DNA of 64,000 nucleotides from Euclidia mi. Lineage: Eukaryota; Arthropoda; Insecta; Lepidoptera; Erebidae. The stretch is from NCBI GenBank assembly GCA_944739405.2, contig OX123186.2:89631034-89695033 (forward strand), in the 5' to 3' direction. Both the position numbers and the translations under genes were made by a program. The notes under the pieces were generated by a model that saw only the letters and a list, made by a program, of their open reading frames with translations, was not told the origin of the DNA and ran no database searches. Of the stretch, positions 1-11,559 are shown one piece after another (the stretch's first letter is position 1; every line of letters begins with the position of its first letter).

Positions 1-109
1 TCATAAAACGCGGTGGACTTGCGTCAAGTTTCCTGGAGGGTGTCGATCAACTATCTATACTATTGACAATGTCATCATATATCATAAAAAGGAGCACAAC
101 CACTCATAA
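1..109 (+). CDS. mod(mdg4): Alternative terminal FLYWCH exon 1, 5' end cut by window edge
   Basis: Frame from base 2 reads 35 residues to a TAA at 107-109: basic H-K-T-R, then W-T-C-V-K, G-G-C-R-S, an I-D-N-V-I-I strand and E-H-N-H-S. These are the second half of a FLYWCH finger with all four visible zinc ligands (two Cys, His-x-His). The N-terminal half (S-R-x-G-K-P, Y-R-Y) and the splice acceptor lie left of base 1. The family assignment rests on identity of layout to the complete exons further right. It shows that the exon array does not begin in this window. Confidence 0.85.
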   Translation, partial: HKTRWTCVKFPGGCRSTIYTIDNVIIYHKKEHNHS

Positions 110-803
110 AACGTCGATCAAGTCTTAATAGAACAATTTATAATTACCTACTCACAGCTTTACAAACTATACGTCGAGTTGCTGACGCTATTGTTTTCAG
201 TATTATTTTAGCTTTGTATGGTTCATTAATTTGTTAGAATTGAGATTGATCGTATGGTTAGACAAGCATTGTGCTCTCAGGCAAATGGGTTTTGTTTTCT
301 GTCACCGTCTGTCCTGTTTCATACGACAGATGCAAAATGTACTCATTTTACACTTTAATGTATTAGGTATAAAAAATGTACTAGAAAATAAGATGCAGTA
401 TTTAAATAAAATTTATTTCAATCAAAATTAGCCTTTTTTAATGGTTTGGTTTTAATGCTTACGACGTTACGTTAAAGATTATGGAAATGTATGAGAGACT
501 AACGGGGTTAATCATGAAATCCAAACTTGTAACCTTTGACTTTTGGAAGTAATGTGCATATTCAATTGTTGCTTGATAACGGTGAAGGAAAACTTTATGC
601 GGTAATCGGTTACGTTATATTCTCGAAAGATGAGTGGAGTTTGCCAACCCACACTTGACCAGTGTAGTGGACTATGGACTAACCATTCTCAAAGTGCGAG
701 TAAGAAGAGGCCTCTGTATAGTAGAAACTAGATAGTAGGATTCTAAAGAGCCAAATTTTCTTTAAGACTACTTGTTTCAATATTATTTATTTTGTTTCCG
801 TAG
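110..803. other. Intronic/intergenic spacer between exons 1 and 2
   Basis: AT-rich DNA without a supported gene. The only open frame (231-431) has no domain resemblance. Around 630-715 there is a short piece resembling the 'accattctcaaagtgcga' tail found in dispersed lepidopteran repeats (compare 12600-12700 and 31262-31310). The polypyrimidine tract for exon 2 occupies the last 30 bases. Confidence 0.5.
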
Positions 804-997
804 CCCCTGTCTTCGGCGAGAGTCGCTTCGGTAACGCTGTCATAGAGCTTGGCCCTTATCGCTTCTCTCGCACACATGTGTACGGCTGCGGGCGTCGTAG
901 AAGATGGGCGTGCTCTAAAGTCAACAATGGCTGCCGAGCCGCCATTATAACCGTCGATAACGTCATTGTCAAAACAACCAATGAATATCAGCATTAG
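804..997 (+). CDS. mod(mdg4): Alternative terminal FLYWCH exon 2 (one zinc-ligand His replaced by Tyr)
   Basis: Acceptor tttccgtag ends at 803. Two bases (CC) complete a split codon, then 63 codons run to TAG at 995-997. The protein reads P-V-F-G-E-S-R-F-G-N-A-V-I, G-P-Y-R-F, R-W-A-C-S-K, G-C-R-A-A-I, V-D-N-V-I-V-K and ends N-E-Y-Q-H. Both Cys ligands are present but the first His of His-x-His is Tyr (codon 986-988), so zinc binding may be altered. There is no internal Met, as expected of a downstream exon. The linker is rich in Arg (G-C-G-R-R-R-R). Role inferred from mod(mdg4): variable C-terminal protein- or DNA-interaction domain attached to a shared BTB module. Confidence 0.85.
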
Positions 998-3523
998 TTC
1001 TTGTTCTATTTTAAATTGCATGGTTATCTTTATTTAAGATTTTTGTTTTATTGTTTGACTTGGTGTATGTTTGAGCTCGAGAAAATAGCTTTGTGGGTTT
1101 TTCATATTTTCAAACACAATTTCCCATTTTTTTTTACTTAAGATACGTTATGAAAGGAACCTATGTTCCTAGATTCAGGATTAGTAAAACACAGGCTTGG
1201 CTTTGATGTGACATGTGTCAGTAAAGACGAGGCTTTTAGATATAAATATAGATAACAGTGTAGTGTTTGGCAGCGCCATCTACCTTCCTATCTATAATTA
1301 ATCGCATCAAGATCAATCGTTCCACGTCTAGTGCGAGCGATACCATATTTCCGTCCCGCTCTATCCCTCTCCCTGGAAGAGGCACTGCCTTTCGCCTGAT
1401 TCGTCGACGCGAGTGACAGTCGAGAACATTCCGCTCGCTGAGAACGTGTCCGCGATACCGTACCGCGCCGCACCGTTGTATGTGATTTATTACCGCTTCC
1501 ACCAAGGAAAACCCGCTCGCGAATGGTGAATTGAAGTGAGAACAAGCAGCTGCATCACGAAACCACCAGGAGATTGCCCTTCGGAAACGAAGAAGGTTGT
1601 ATAAGGTTAGTGCCCTCCATCCTTGAAATATCCTATACCCACTCACAATCACCTCTCCCCGTATCCATCTCCTAGGCGGCGAAGAACCGCTATCCTCTCT
1701 ATACAGTCCATTTCCTTCTCCAAGTCGCCTAGAACCCTACGGTTTCGGTGTAACGCCGAACCAGTGTTTCTTGATTTCTGATTTCACTGCAGAGCTTTTA
1801 GGTCATACTTATTTCTTAATTCAATTTGCATTACTTTAATTTTTTATTATAATCATTTTATATTTAGTGATAATAGATAGTTAACAAGTAGAGGCTCGTA
1901 TTAAGCAGAAAACATTTTATTTTTGTTTCAATTGTAATTGCTTTTTATTTTTTTTAATTTGTATTAATGTGCCTTATAAAATGTGAATATATTTGAACTG
2001 TTATAGTACATTTTGAATAGTTAGGAGTTATTACAGGGATTGGAACTTTAGTTTCAAATGTGTCTTTTACTTCCATCATCCGTGGATTGAAAATGACAGG
2101 ACTAAACAATGGTTCCTATTAGTTGTAAAATACATTATTTTATTATAAATGTTGTTTTATTTTTAGGGATTCCTCGATTTCATGTTAGGTTCCTGTTCTG
2201 TAAAATAAGCAGATAGTGGCTAGGCTATTTACGGTATGATATAGCCATTCGAAATAGTAAAAGAATATATATTATATTTATTTGCGTGCTTTGTTTAGTC
2301 AGTCCAGCAGCGTGGTCGACAAGGAATGTGGCTCCGTTATCAGTAGAGATAGCAAAGGTCATTGGGCATATTTGACCCGCTTTGCGAACAGTGGCGGACA
2401 TTAACCAAAATAGTTTTAAACAAAGGGGAATAATATGACCTTTCATTGCATATAATTATTTGATTAAAAATCGTCGGAGAAAAATGTACAGGATCCTTTA
2501 AAAAAGAAAACAAACAGCATCAAAGGTTTTTATTTCATCTTATAAAGGCATAAAAATAATATCGAAATGAGCTAATGTTTAGAGATATGTTATACGCTGT
2601 CTCCTTCGCACATTGAACGGGTTTTTTTCGCACACTAAATAGCTGTACCCATATCGCTAGCATTGTTTATTATCTGTCTTAGGCCATACACCAGGAAGCA
2701 ACACACGTACCCGCTGCCCTTTTTAAATGATCTTATGATTGCTTTGGATCAAATTGCATATAAATATTTTAATGATTTAGCATTTAATTTCTCTTAACTA
2801 TATCAATTAATTAGCGGACGACCGTGACTTCGTCGGCCTCATTCAGTAATCCCGCGGGAATATCGGGATAACAAGTAGAAATATTATATTGCTCATGAAT
2901 GTAGCTATCACACACAAAAATATTTTTCAAATAGGATCAGTAGTTTCAGAGATAAAGAGATAAAGAGATATATATATACATAACAATTGAATTTTTTGAG
3001 ATTCCCGTAGCTCACATTGATGCGACTAATGCCATAGTAAATGAGAGCCATAGAGGAATACAATCTGCTATATTTTGTTTGTGTCCGCCATGGGTATGGT
3101 TTCCATACTAAGGTGCCCATTTACCTTTCTGATCCTTTTTGTTTCCTTGTGAATATAATATGTCCAATTTTGGTTTCGGATTGCCCTGAAACAATAATTG
3201 GGGCCGGCGGCTTTACGTACCTTCCAAACATAAATGACCTCTCCTTCCGAAGAACTGTGTAAATGTCACACAATCGGTACAATTATTTAAAGGAAACCGG
3301 TCTCAAGGTCCTATTTTTAATTGCGATCCATGATACTGAGAAGGTCCTAGATTTTTTTGAAGTTTATAGTAAAATATTGTTTTTGTGCTAGATTATTTAC
3401 AAGATTATGCATTAAAACATTAAACTACGAATAAAATAATATAGTTTACCAAGACATTATTTTAATTAATTGGGAACATTTACGTGTTAAACTAAATTAT
3501 TTATATTATGTTTTGTTGCGCAG
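998..3523. other. Spacer with dispersed repeats, no supported gene
   Basis: A GC-richer block at about 1260-1740 is flanked by 'agcgccatcta', which recurs in inverted orientation near 16110-16125, so it may be an end of a dispersed transposon. 2810-2875 resembles a 'gaccgtgacttcgt ... cccgcgggaatatcgggat' Helitron/LEP1-type repeat. Open frames here lack domain signatures and look like chance frames. Confidence 0.4.
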
Positions 3524-3765
3524 GGATAAGGGCGAAGTTAATAGGTAAACAGACTAAAGAAGAAATATTAGCAAAGAAGCAAATAGCTGAATAAATAAGA
3601 TACGAAAAAATTAAGAACGACCCTCGGAGACTAGAGGTCTATAAAGAAAAAAGAAGAGAAAGGTATTTAAAAATGAGGGAATCGGGCAAAAATAAACTAG
3701 TATGTGAAATGTCGGCTCTTGAAAAAATTGGAAGGAATACTCAAACAATTTCTATAAAAACATAG
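3524..3765 (+). pseudogene. Highly charged, Lys/Arg/Glu-rich open frame with one stop; possible decayed exon
   Basis: After an acceptor-like tttgttgcgcag (ends 3523) a frame in the same phase as the FLYWCH exons runs R-A-K-L-I-G-K-Q-T, stops at TAA 3592-3594, then continues K-I-K-N-D-P-R-R, K-E-K-R-R-E-R-Y-L-K-M-R to TAG at 3763-3765. Basic repeats of this style occur in many insect genes and transposon proteins. I do not recognise a specific family. It could be a decayed alternative exon of another type or transposon debris. Confidence 0.35.
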
Positions 3766-4287
3766 TAGATACTTAGATTAATGTTAAATCAATTTGATAG
3801 AGTAAATATCCCGACTCGTTCGAACGATGACCTTAGAGTCCGATTCTGTAATCACGACAAAGCTCAGCATTTTTTTTTTGATAAAATATTCGATTATAAA
3901 CTCGCACGATACAAATCGTGAAATGTATATAAATACATCACTTTATTAAAACGACCAAAATAGTTATATTGAACTGCCGGAAACGTCGGTTAAACAGAGG
4001 CATTTATACCTTAAAATTGTTAAATATCGCCTGTAAGAACCGTTTTAGTAAAATTGTTTGTAATCTTGGTAAAGATAAATGTCCTTTAACAGTTCGCATA
4101 ATCGCGAGAACGGCCACGAAAGCAGCGTCTCGAATGAAACCAGAGCTAAAATGAAAAATAATATTTTTTGTAAAGCTGAAAGTGGAACAGCTAATATAAA
4201 AAATTGTCAGAGATTATGCAATCAAAAGAAACATCTAGATCTTACACATAATACGGCAGTGACCAAACTAGCGGCACATTCAGAACA
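3766..4287. other. Spacer between charged frame and SINE
   Basis: AT-rich; the open frame 3969-4154 shows no recognisable motif. Nothing supported. Confidence 0.4.
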
Positions 4288-4540
4288 GACGACCGGTTGG
4301 CGCAGCGGGAGTGTAAGCGACTGCTACGCCGAAGGTCGCGGGTTCGATGCCCGCTCTAGTCAAACATTTGTGTGCATGAACATGGATGTTTGTCTTGGTC
4401 TGGATTTTTCTATGTATAATATATATGTATTTACAAAAAAGAAGTATATATGTATGTTAATCCATTATGTAGTACCCATAGTACCAGCTTTGCTTAGTTT
4501 GGGACTAGATGGTGTTGTGTGAATGTGGTAGAATATTATT
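4288..4540 (+). repeat. tRNA-derived SINE, family A, full-length copy
   Basis: Starts 'acgaccggttggcgcagcg' and carries a tRNA-like head whose B-box-like part is 'ggttcgatgcccgctc'. The body includes 'aacatggatgtttgtct', then a tail 'gcttagtttgggactagatg' and 'gtgtgaatgtggtagaat'. The same head and tail recur at 15192-15450 (reverse) and 51924-52170 (direct), which defines the family. The internal promoter would be Pol III type. The anticodon region is not intact enough to be a gene. Confidence 0.85.
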
Positions 4541-5856
4541 ATATATTATATTATTCAACGACACGCCACGGGTAAAAACGGGAAGCGAGTAACTACGGAA
4601 TTCGATATTCGATCTAACCTTTTTTAGATTCATTTTTGACATAAGCTCCACACAAAATATGTAAAACACGAATCTCGACTCTCAAAATAAAGCCAAAGCC
4701 GTAAGAGAAGCAAATAGCAGATAATATGCTTATACTAATGTTCTCTAACGAGTCTATACAGTGTAATTTAATGAAAGTATAGGTGAAATACCTATATTTA
4801 TAATAAACCTGTATTTCATAAAGAAAATTGTAAGGGTAAGTAATAAAGGAAAGCACCGCCATCAAATATTGGATCTCAGTTTATATATACAGCACGAAAG
4901 GAAAATTACTCTCCTGTACCAAGAGTCCAATAAAGAATTTAAGAAAAGACGATTACCTTAAACGGAACACATGATTCACATGGATTTTGCTGAAAATACT
5001 ATGAAGAGATACGGTCTTTTGGAAGTACACAACTCACTCTCCCAGAAGTTGTCTATTATTAATTCTTGTACATGTACATATCTAGTTCCTGTCCTGTTCG
5101 CGATTATTTTTGGTGTAGAATTGGTATCCAATATAAATTTTGAGGCTAATTTTCGTTGTTGTGAAATATATTTAAAAATGAATGTTGAGAGAAATTAATA
5201 AACAAACGTTGATATTGATGGGTTTTTGGTTTTCTTTTACTTAATTTCGTTTGATTGGGCATAAATAGAAAGCTTTTATAAATTCTGTCTATTCCCCTTA
5301 GGATAAGCTAAACTGCGTTGTACTTTTGGTATTAGACTGAAATCAGTAACCAGAGCGCACAAAAAATGTCAGATCGAAATCACACTCAGTTTCGATCTTA
5401 GTTATAATTGACCTTGTTTATATGTCTATTTTTGTCAGTAAAATGTAGTAAACTGAGATATAGTAGACAATGAGAATCATAATACAGACATAACAGGACA
5501 ATTAAATAAAAGAAAATATCGAAGATAAAGAAGATCGTCATAATGTTTTAGATTATCCACAACTGAACATGATATTTATTCATTAGTAAATTGATAAAGT
5601 AGCAAATTGGTAAAGTAGCATAATTACCCAACTTATTTGTAGTTCTAATCTATCTGTTTTATCTGTAATATAGTACTGTTGTAATTCATGCTGTTCATTA
5701 TTAAAATATAATAATAATAATACTATTAAGATCTCTTCATTTGCACCTCATATAAAATATCTAGTTTTCACTTTATTTATTTTACCCCATCTATTATTGC
5801 TTTCTTTTTTGTTTCTCCCATCTCCAAAACGATTGATTTTGGTTGCTTTATTTTAG
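4541..5856. other. Spacer before exon 3
   Basis: AT-rich, with small unsupported frames (4614-4865 minus, 4971-5198 plus). No repeat family recognised. The last bases are the pyrimidine tract for exon 3. Confidence 0.4.
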
Positions 5857-6041
5857 TGCCCGTGTTTGGTACGACTCGAAAGGGGAAGCCGGTCATCTTG
5901 GTAGGCGAACACAAGTTTTATAAGCACACCTTCTCTAGGCATGGACAACGTTGGTTGTGCAACTATAGAAAATGCAACGCAACACTCTTCACCAAAGATG
6001 ACGTCATTATCGGGACATGCAGGGAACATAACCATAAGTAA
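5857..6041 (+). CDS. mod(mdg4): Alternative terminal FLYWCH exon 3
   Basis: Acceptor gctttattttag ends at 5856. TG completes a split codon, then P-V-F-G-T-T-R-K-G-K-P-V-I-L-V-G-E, H-K-F-Y-K-H, R-W-L-C-N-Y-R-K-C-N-A-T-L, K-D-D-V-I-I-G and E-H-N-H-K before TAA 6039-6041. All four ligands are present. The Cys-Cys spacing is shorter (four residues) than the usual six or more. Slightly shorter than its relatives. No promoter of its own is evident. Confidence 0.9.
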
Positions 6042-6183
6042 CGTTTTTATTTTAGTTTTCTTAATTTTCTAGTTCTAAGTGTCAAACTTGATAGTTATAG
6101 TTCTATTTTAGTGATAAGTGATACTATGGTATTTTATATTTTTCAGAAATTGTTAGCTATGAAAAGGTTGAAATAAAATTTAA

Positions 6184-6674
6184 TTTAAATTGTTTTTCGG
6201 GGTATATACCACGTACCTTTGTTTGGAGTAACCGATATTTCGGCACTGTTGCAAGCGCCATGTTCACGGATGTACTGATGGTATTGCGGGTGGATGAATG
6301 TTACGAGCAAGTATAACGGTCTACCCGCTTTCTTACTCGTTTTTTACGTTCAACACCACTACCACTGTTATCACTATCACATTGTACCCGATCACGACAT
6401 ACCACACTCACTACGTCAGCTCGCGGTTTGATTTTGTTCTTTTCACGGGTTTTACATAGACGTACCACTGGATGCCAGATACTCGACAGTTGAAACCCAT
6501 CCTCTCTATTGAAATTCTTGAACTTTTTAATTTCAATAGCCTCCCTAACCATTCGAGGTATATAGTGGCGTTCTGTCGAAAGTACCTGAGGGTTATGTAA
6601 CTCAATCCAGTGGTCGGTACCCGAGTCCAAGAGGTGTTGAGCTATGTATATACCCCGAAAAACAATTTAAATTA
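6184..6674 (-). mobile_element. Penelope-like element fragment between inverted 27-bp ends
   Basis: On the minus strand 6301-6650 reads I-A-Q-H-L-L-D-S-G, H-W-I-E-L-H-N-P-Q-V-L, E-R-H-Y-I-P-R-M-V-R-E-A-I-E-I-K-K and N-F-N-R-E-D-G-F. This is the C-terminal GIY-YIG-side region typical of Penelope-like elements in Lepidoptera. The + strand side carries the matching terminal sequence 'gtaaccgatatttcgg'. The fragment lies between 'aatttaaattgtttttcggg' (about 6184) and its exact reverse complement (ending about 6674), as expected for inverted terminal pseudo-LTRs. The reverse transcriptase is absent, so it is a 5'-truncated, dead copy. Confidence 0.75.
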
Positions 6675-9600
6675 AGTTTAAATGACCACGAAAGTTTAAA
6701 TTCCTATATTGAAATAAAATGTTTACATATTATTTTTGAATTACGTAAGTAAAGACTGTAAAAGGATTTAAGTAGTGACTAGTACAAAACGAAAACTACC
6801 TAACATGTTTTCAAGTCTAAGTGAGAGCGATATACAAATGTTAGTATAAAATGTGAGTTTGTTGGTTGATTTGATAGAATAATATGTTGAAAAGCGTTGT
6901 TTTATTAATTGAAAGGCTGTGTGTTCGATTTCTGCAATCATAACTTTTTCAACTAAAGTGAAAACATTCAAATAGCATGCATTAATTATCTTTTTCATTA
7001 CCACTGTTATAAGTGGGCTGCTCGAGTGCAAGAGTATGGTGAGCTTTTTGAATATATTTGCTTATTTGAGATATATCCACATATATGATTTTGCTAGAGT
7101 CATCGTGATGCATTCATTTGATGTAAAACACGGTAGATATATAAGTTTCGCAAGTAATACGGTTTAGAGCGTGAGTCTTTTTTATTTAGTTAAAAATGCT
7201 GAATACGTAGGTAACTAATTTATCCATGTCTCCTTAATAATAGCACAAAGTGATATACTTTTATAGTTGACGCTGGCATACAAAGTAGCTTAGCTAGAAT
7301 TAATATAAAATGTTCTTAGTACTAAACTTTTTGTGACAAATTGACGAATATTAAAGAAAATATTTCACACAGAAGAATTTAGTTAAATTAGTTAAATTTA
7401 ATATTTGTGTTTTTGTATAAGGCAGTATGTTGAATTTGTACTAAATTCGCTTTCTGTGTGCCTACTAAACTTAATTTCATAAAAAGTATAAGTCACATAA
7501 TGTGGACGAACGTTAGTCTAATTTGGTGTTATTCAATAGTGTTATAATTTAGATATAAATTAAATGTTATCTAAGTTGCTTTTTACTTAATTTGGTATAA
7601 GTTGCTAGATTTATACGATGGAGTCTTGTTTTTCGTTGAAGGTTTTCTTTATTATTAGGTTATTATCATATTAAAATTGGTTTGAAAATTTGCCCTTTTG
7701 CTTTGCGCAAGTATCTAGTTTCGTTACAAAAAATAAGTTTTTCCATCGACACGATAAGAAAGTATTTCTAGTATAGCCTCTTCTCTAATGATAGTATTGT
7801 TTTTACATTCCTGTACTTGAATTGCTCGTTGTACATTCCATTACAATGAAAACAAAAAGCATACCTATATTTATCTTTATACTTCATAGCAATATTAATA
7901 TTCTTTTTATTGATTTGTTAACCAAAATTAGATTATATTTTTTTATTTTATTTACAAGACTTAACTAATTATTGTTCATTCTTGTGTTATTTCTTGATTA
8001 AATGTGCGTTCTATAAATACAACGCACATTGAAATGTTCCATTTGCACTAGGTACTAGTAAGTGTTTTGCACTCGATTATTTTATCACCTTATTTTTAGA
8101 CGTTTAGTAAACGTTCGATATTTCTTGTAAATATTTCGTCACCAAACTTAAATAACTATAAATCAGAATATGATGATGCATGTCAGATAATATAATACAT
8201 TATCCGCCTTGTGGATATAGTCAATAAAGCGATCAGGTTGTGATATTTCGTATTTCAGAATCAAATAATTGCTTCTGAAATACGAAATATCAAAATCTGA
8301 TCGCTTTATACCATTATGATGACAAGAAATACGAACTCTACATATTCCGTTATTTTCATTTGTATTTTAGTTACCTCATTACAATCGTTTAATAATAGTT
8401 AAATTATTTTTGACTAAGCACTAGTTTAAGCAGTAGTATAGACCGAGATAAAATTGGATCAATTTTATCTATGTTTTGTTGTTCCTTGGGTATTATAGAA
8501 TTTATTTACATGTAATTTGTCTACTTAGAAACCTTTATGACTGCCTACCAATAAAAGGTTGCTTAGTGACATGGGCGTAATGTGGGCGAAACACAAAGTT
8601 CGTGATACAGGTGCGATGATGTATTTGTCTTAATGTTTTTATTTTTGGTGCTTAAACATATTAGTATATCAATGTATTTAAGTAAAGGGATCATCATCAT
8701 CATCAGCCTGCCATAGTCCACTAGTGGATATAGGTTATAAGTAAAGAGATATTGCATGCATATTTTAGGCAATGATGTACCTGAAGTTATTTGGTAAATT
8801 AGTCAAATAATTCTTGTCGCTCATAGATACCAAAATATGTACCTTATACATAAGTTACTACTACTTAGAAGATAAGGCTTTTTAGGAATAGAATAATCGA
8901 TTTTAAACTTTCGCGATTTGTATACGTCAATCAAAACGTTAATGTTAGTGTTAGTCCGGAGATATTTTTACCGTAAATAAATAAATATCGCGAGTAAGAC
9001 CCGATTAAAAAAATTGTATGAGAAGTAAAATCTTTCTTTAGATATACATATAACCTGTACACAGGTCAGTGTATAAATATATAAAATATATAAATATACA
9101 TTGGGTGCAAAGAAACTGAGAGAAGTTCCTTCATATTTTTTGTTTGGTTAAGTTTGAATGTTTTTTTTAGTTTTATTCTCAAATGTGTCATATTAATTTT
9201 TTATGTGCTTAATGTTGTTTTATTTACCTTGCACTTTTTCGAAATAAGTAATGACCATACTGTTAGTAAAGAATAGTTTCTGTTTTACTATTGAAGGTTT
9301 TTTATCATTGAAGGTTCTTTTAAGTTGGGTGGTCGATAATAAAGCCTGGGACGTAGGGATGTTGGCTTTCATCTAATAACGATGAGGAACGATCCTCATG
9401 TGTCTCTAAATGTTTTATATAGCTCCTTATACTATTATCATCATTTTCGCTTTATTCCAGTTTTAATCACTAACTTTTGCTTTGGAACTACTGGACTTAT
9501 TTCTACTGTAATTGATTTATTAACATATTTAACAGACATCTGGTCTACGTATCCTAACGCCTTAGGTAGATCTGTGCTTAGGTGAAGATATTGAGGGTAA

Positions 9601-9870
9601 ATAAACCCCAAGTAAAACATAAAACTAGCTTAAAGGAACTTTTCAAGGCTGTCTTTCTTACGTAGGTATTTTATAGATTTATATAAGTTTAAAGGATTTT
9701 GTTGAAATCGGTGTATCAGTGTATGAATATTATTGAAGCATATCTTAACATAAATAGTACTAAAACCCGTACAGTAAAGATTAGCTACTACTTTGTAATT
9801 TAGCAAATATTTGCACAAATAAAACGTTACTCTTTTTAAGTTTTTACTCTGCCGTCGAATTCATTTACAG
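6675..9870. other. 3.2-kb spacer, very AT-rich, with one large hairpin
   Basis: No FLYWCH exon, no conserved frame and no clear transposon. The long frames are composed of AT-rich codons and look accidental. It contains a hairpin at 8224-8308 (listed separately) and a short 'catcatcagcctgccatagt' repeat tail at 8694-8730. Confidence 0.45.
8224..8308. repeat. Imperfect hairpin, about 36-bp arms
   Basis: Left arm runs from 'taaagcgatcag' through 'gatatttcgtatttcagaa'. The right arm 'ttctgaaatacgaaatatc' through 'ctgatcgcttta' is its reverse complement with a few mismatches; the loop is about 12 bases. Likely a tiny MITE or foldback element. Confidence 0.75.
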
Positions 9871-10061
9871 AATTTCGCATCATAAAAACATGGAGTAACA
9901 GGAGGATACTGCTAATGGGCAAGTATAGGTACGGAGTTCATAGTTCGTCTCGGGAGCCGAAAATCCGCTGGATTTGCACCAGGAATACCGCTGGCTGTCG
10001 GGCCACCGTCATCACAGTGGACGACCAGATAATTAGAATGTTCAATAATCATCAACATTAG
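9871..10061 (+). CDS. mod(mdg4): Alternative terminal FLYWCH exon 4
   Basis: Acceptor tcatttacag ends at 9870. AA plus 62 codons to TAG 10059-10061: F-R-I-I-K-T-W-S-N-R-R-I-L-L-M-G, K-Y-R-Y-G-V-H-S, I-R-W-I-C-T-R-N-T-A-G-C-R-A-T-V-I, V-D-D-Q-I-I-R and N-N-H-Q-H. All four zinc ligands are visible. The canonical G-K-P is R-R-I, and the opening resembles the 3' subfamily (43-60 kb) more than its neighbours. The only Met lies inside the domain, so it must be spliced to upstream sequence. Confidence 0.88.
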
Positions 10062-10083
10062 GATTTTATATTGTCTTTTGAGA

Positions 10084-10225
10084 TATTTACCACTAACGTT
10101 TGTTTCGAGTATCCAATATTTTGGCACCAAGCACCGAAGCTGCTCGAAGCGCCATGATAACGAATGTCCTCTGCTAGTATACATCCCAAAAGGCAATATG
10201 CAATAGTGACCACCAAAGTTTAAAT
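10084..10225 (-). mobile_element. Penelope-like element terminal fragment
   Basis: 'gagtatccaatattttggca' and 'gcgccatgataacgaatgtc' match in layout the terminal part of the copy at 6211-6260 (gtaaccgatatttcgg, gcgccatgttcacgg), followed by a related 'gaccaccaaagtttaaatt' end (compare 6683-6703). No coding part remains. It starts 22 bases after exon 4. Confidence 0.6.
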
Positions 10226-10373
10226 TAAAAGATTAGTATTAGAGCTAAGTGCTTAGAACTTTTAAATATATGTAGTTAATTTAGCGCAAGGAGATGCATT
10301 AATTTTTTATTCATTAATTTCGGTACTTTATCTGTACTTATATATAAAAATTGTTTACATTCCACGTTAAATA

Positions 10374-10750
10374 TACAGGGTGTCACAAGAACCATCACCA
10401 AGCCGAAGTCTACTCGTTGTGGACATCATGCCAAGTCATACTAACCAAAAATAATACCTGGGAAACGATTTTTTTTTAAGTTTTCACATGTTTAAATCGC
10501 AATTAAAAGCGCGCGCGTGCAATGCTCGAAATACCTATTTATCCATGGGGTTATAGAGCATCTAAATAACATATTGGTGGGGTAAATGCATCGATTTTGT
10601 ACCTAATTAGAAAAATTCCATACTAACTTTGAGCCTCGATATCTCCTGATTCAGTAATTTCCCAGGTATGGTGCCGAAGTAAAAAATGTTCGTAGTGATT
10701 GGTACAACATGGGATTTCAGTTTTCGTTAAGGGTCTTTTTACACCCTGTA
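10374..10750. mobile_element. Small non-autonomous DNA transposon with TACAGGGTGT inverted ends
   Basis: The ends 'tacagggtgt' (10374) and 'acaccctgta' (to 10750) are inverted and flanked by TA-containing sequence. The 377-bp interior has no transposase. Terminal motif and TA flanks suggest a Tc1/mariner- or IS630-type MITE (inference). Confidence 0.7.
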
Positions 10751-11362
10751 TATAAATATAGAGAAATATATCGTCTAAAAAATATTTACACTTATGATGG
10801 TTACCTGATCGTTTGGTTAATTTACAATCGATTGTGTGGATTTGAATATGGAACTATAATAAAATATGTCTATTTACATTTCTCTCAGAGCTGTGATTAA
10901 ATGTGTCTTACTATATGTTTGTAGCTACCTACTATACCTGTAAGTTTAAAGGTTATTGCTATTTTTAAAAAGAAATTAAATGTTATATGCGGGTGTTTAA
11001 TTAGTCACACTAATTAGTCAAAATCCTTTATTAAATTAAGTTAAGCTTTTGGTGTGCATTAGTTTTGGATGTGCTTTCTTTGTCAGTCAATAACGCAAAA
11101 AATTGATACATACAGTGTATAGATAAGCAAAATTAAATGTATATAATAAGTTATTGTTTGTATTTACTATGGTTTCTATAATATACACCGGTACTCAGAG
11201 ACGTTTTTTAAATAGCACTCACACTGTGGGGTTGCGAAATGAACCTGGACGACACTCATGTCGCTCTTTCTTCACATTTGGCAGAACTTTGTCTTTATTT
11301 TAAGGTTACGTTTTTCGATTGAGGTCTGGTACTTCCCTTTTAAATGTTACGTTATGTTACAG
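10751..11362. other. Spacer before exon 5
   Basis: AT-rich, no supported gene or recognised repeat. Confidence 0.4.
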
Positions 11363-11559
11363 ATATTTCCTACGCCACGTCTCGTTGGGGGAACCCAGTG
11401 CTGTGTTATCAGGGTCACCGTTACGCAAGACACGCTATGAGTAGGCCGCCCATGACCCGGTGGGTTTGCAACAAAGCCCGCAGCAAGTATAAATGCAGAA
11501 ATACTATTATTTTACTCGAAGATAGGATACACAGAATATTGCACAACCACACTCATTGA
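11363..11559 (+). CDS. mod(mdg4): Alternative terminal FLYWCH exon 5
   Basis: Acceptor gttatgttacag ends at 11362. AT, then I-S-Y-A-T-S-R-W-G-N-P-V-L-C-Y-Q-G, H-R-Y-A-R-H, T-R-W-V-C-N-K-A-R-S-K-Y-K-C-R-N-T-I, E-D-R-I and H-N-H-T-H before TGA 11557-11559. Cys-Cys spacing is one residue longer than usual. All four ligands are present. A frame upstream from 11344 is open through the intron end but has no independent support as a start. Confidence 0.88.

Noticed and set aside
743..1021. Minus-strand 92-codon frame over exon 2
   Set aside because: It is the antisense shadow of the FLYWCH exon; the + frame has acceptor, motif and stop.
1236..1652. Minus-strand open frames of 138 and 85 codons
   Set aside because: Overlapping frames in a locally GC-rich, Arg-rich stretch with no domain; likely opened by base composition.
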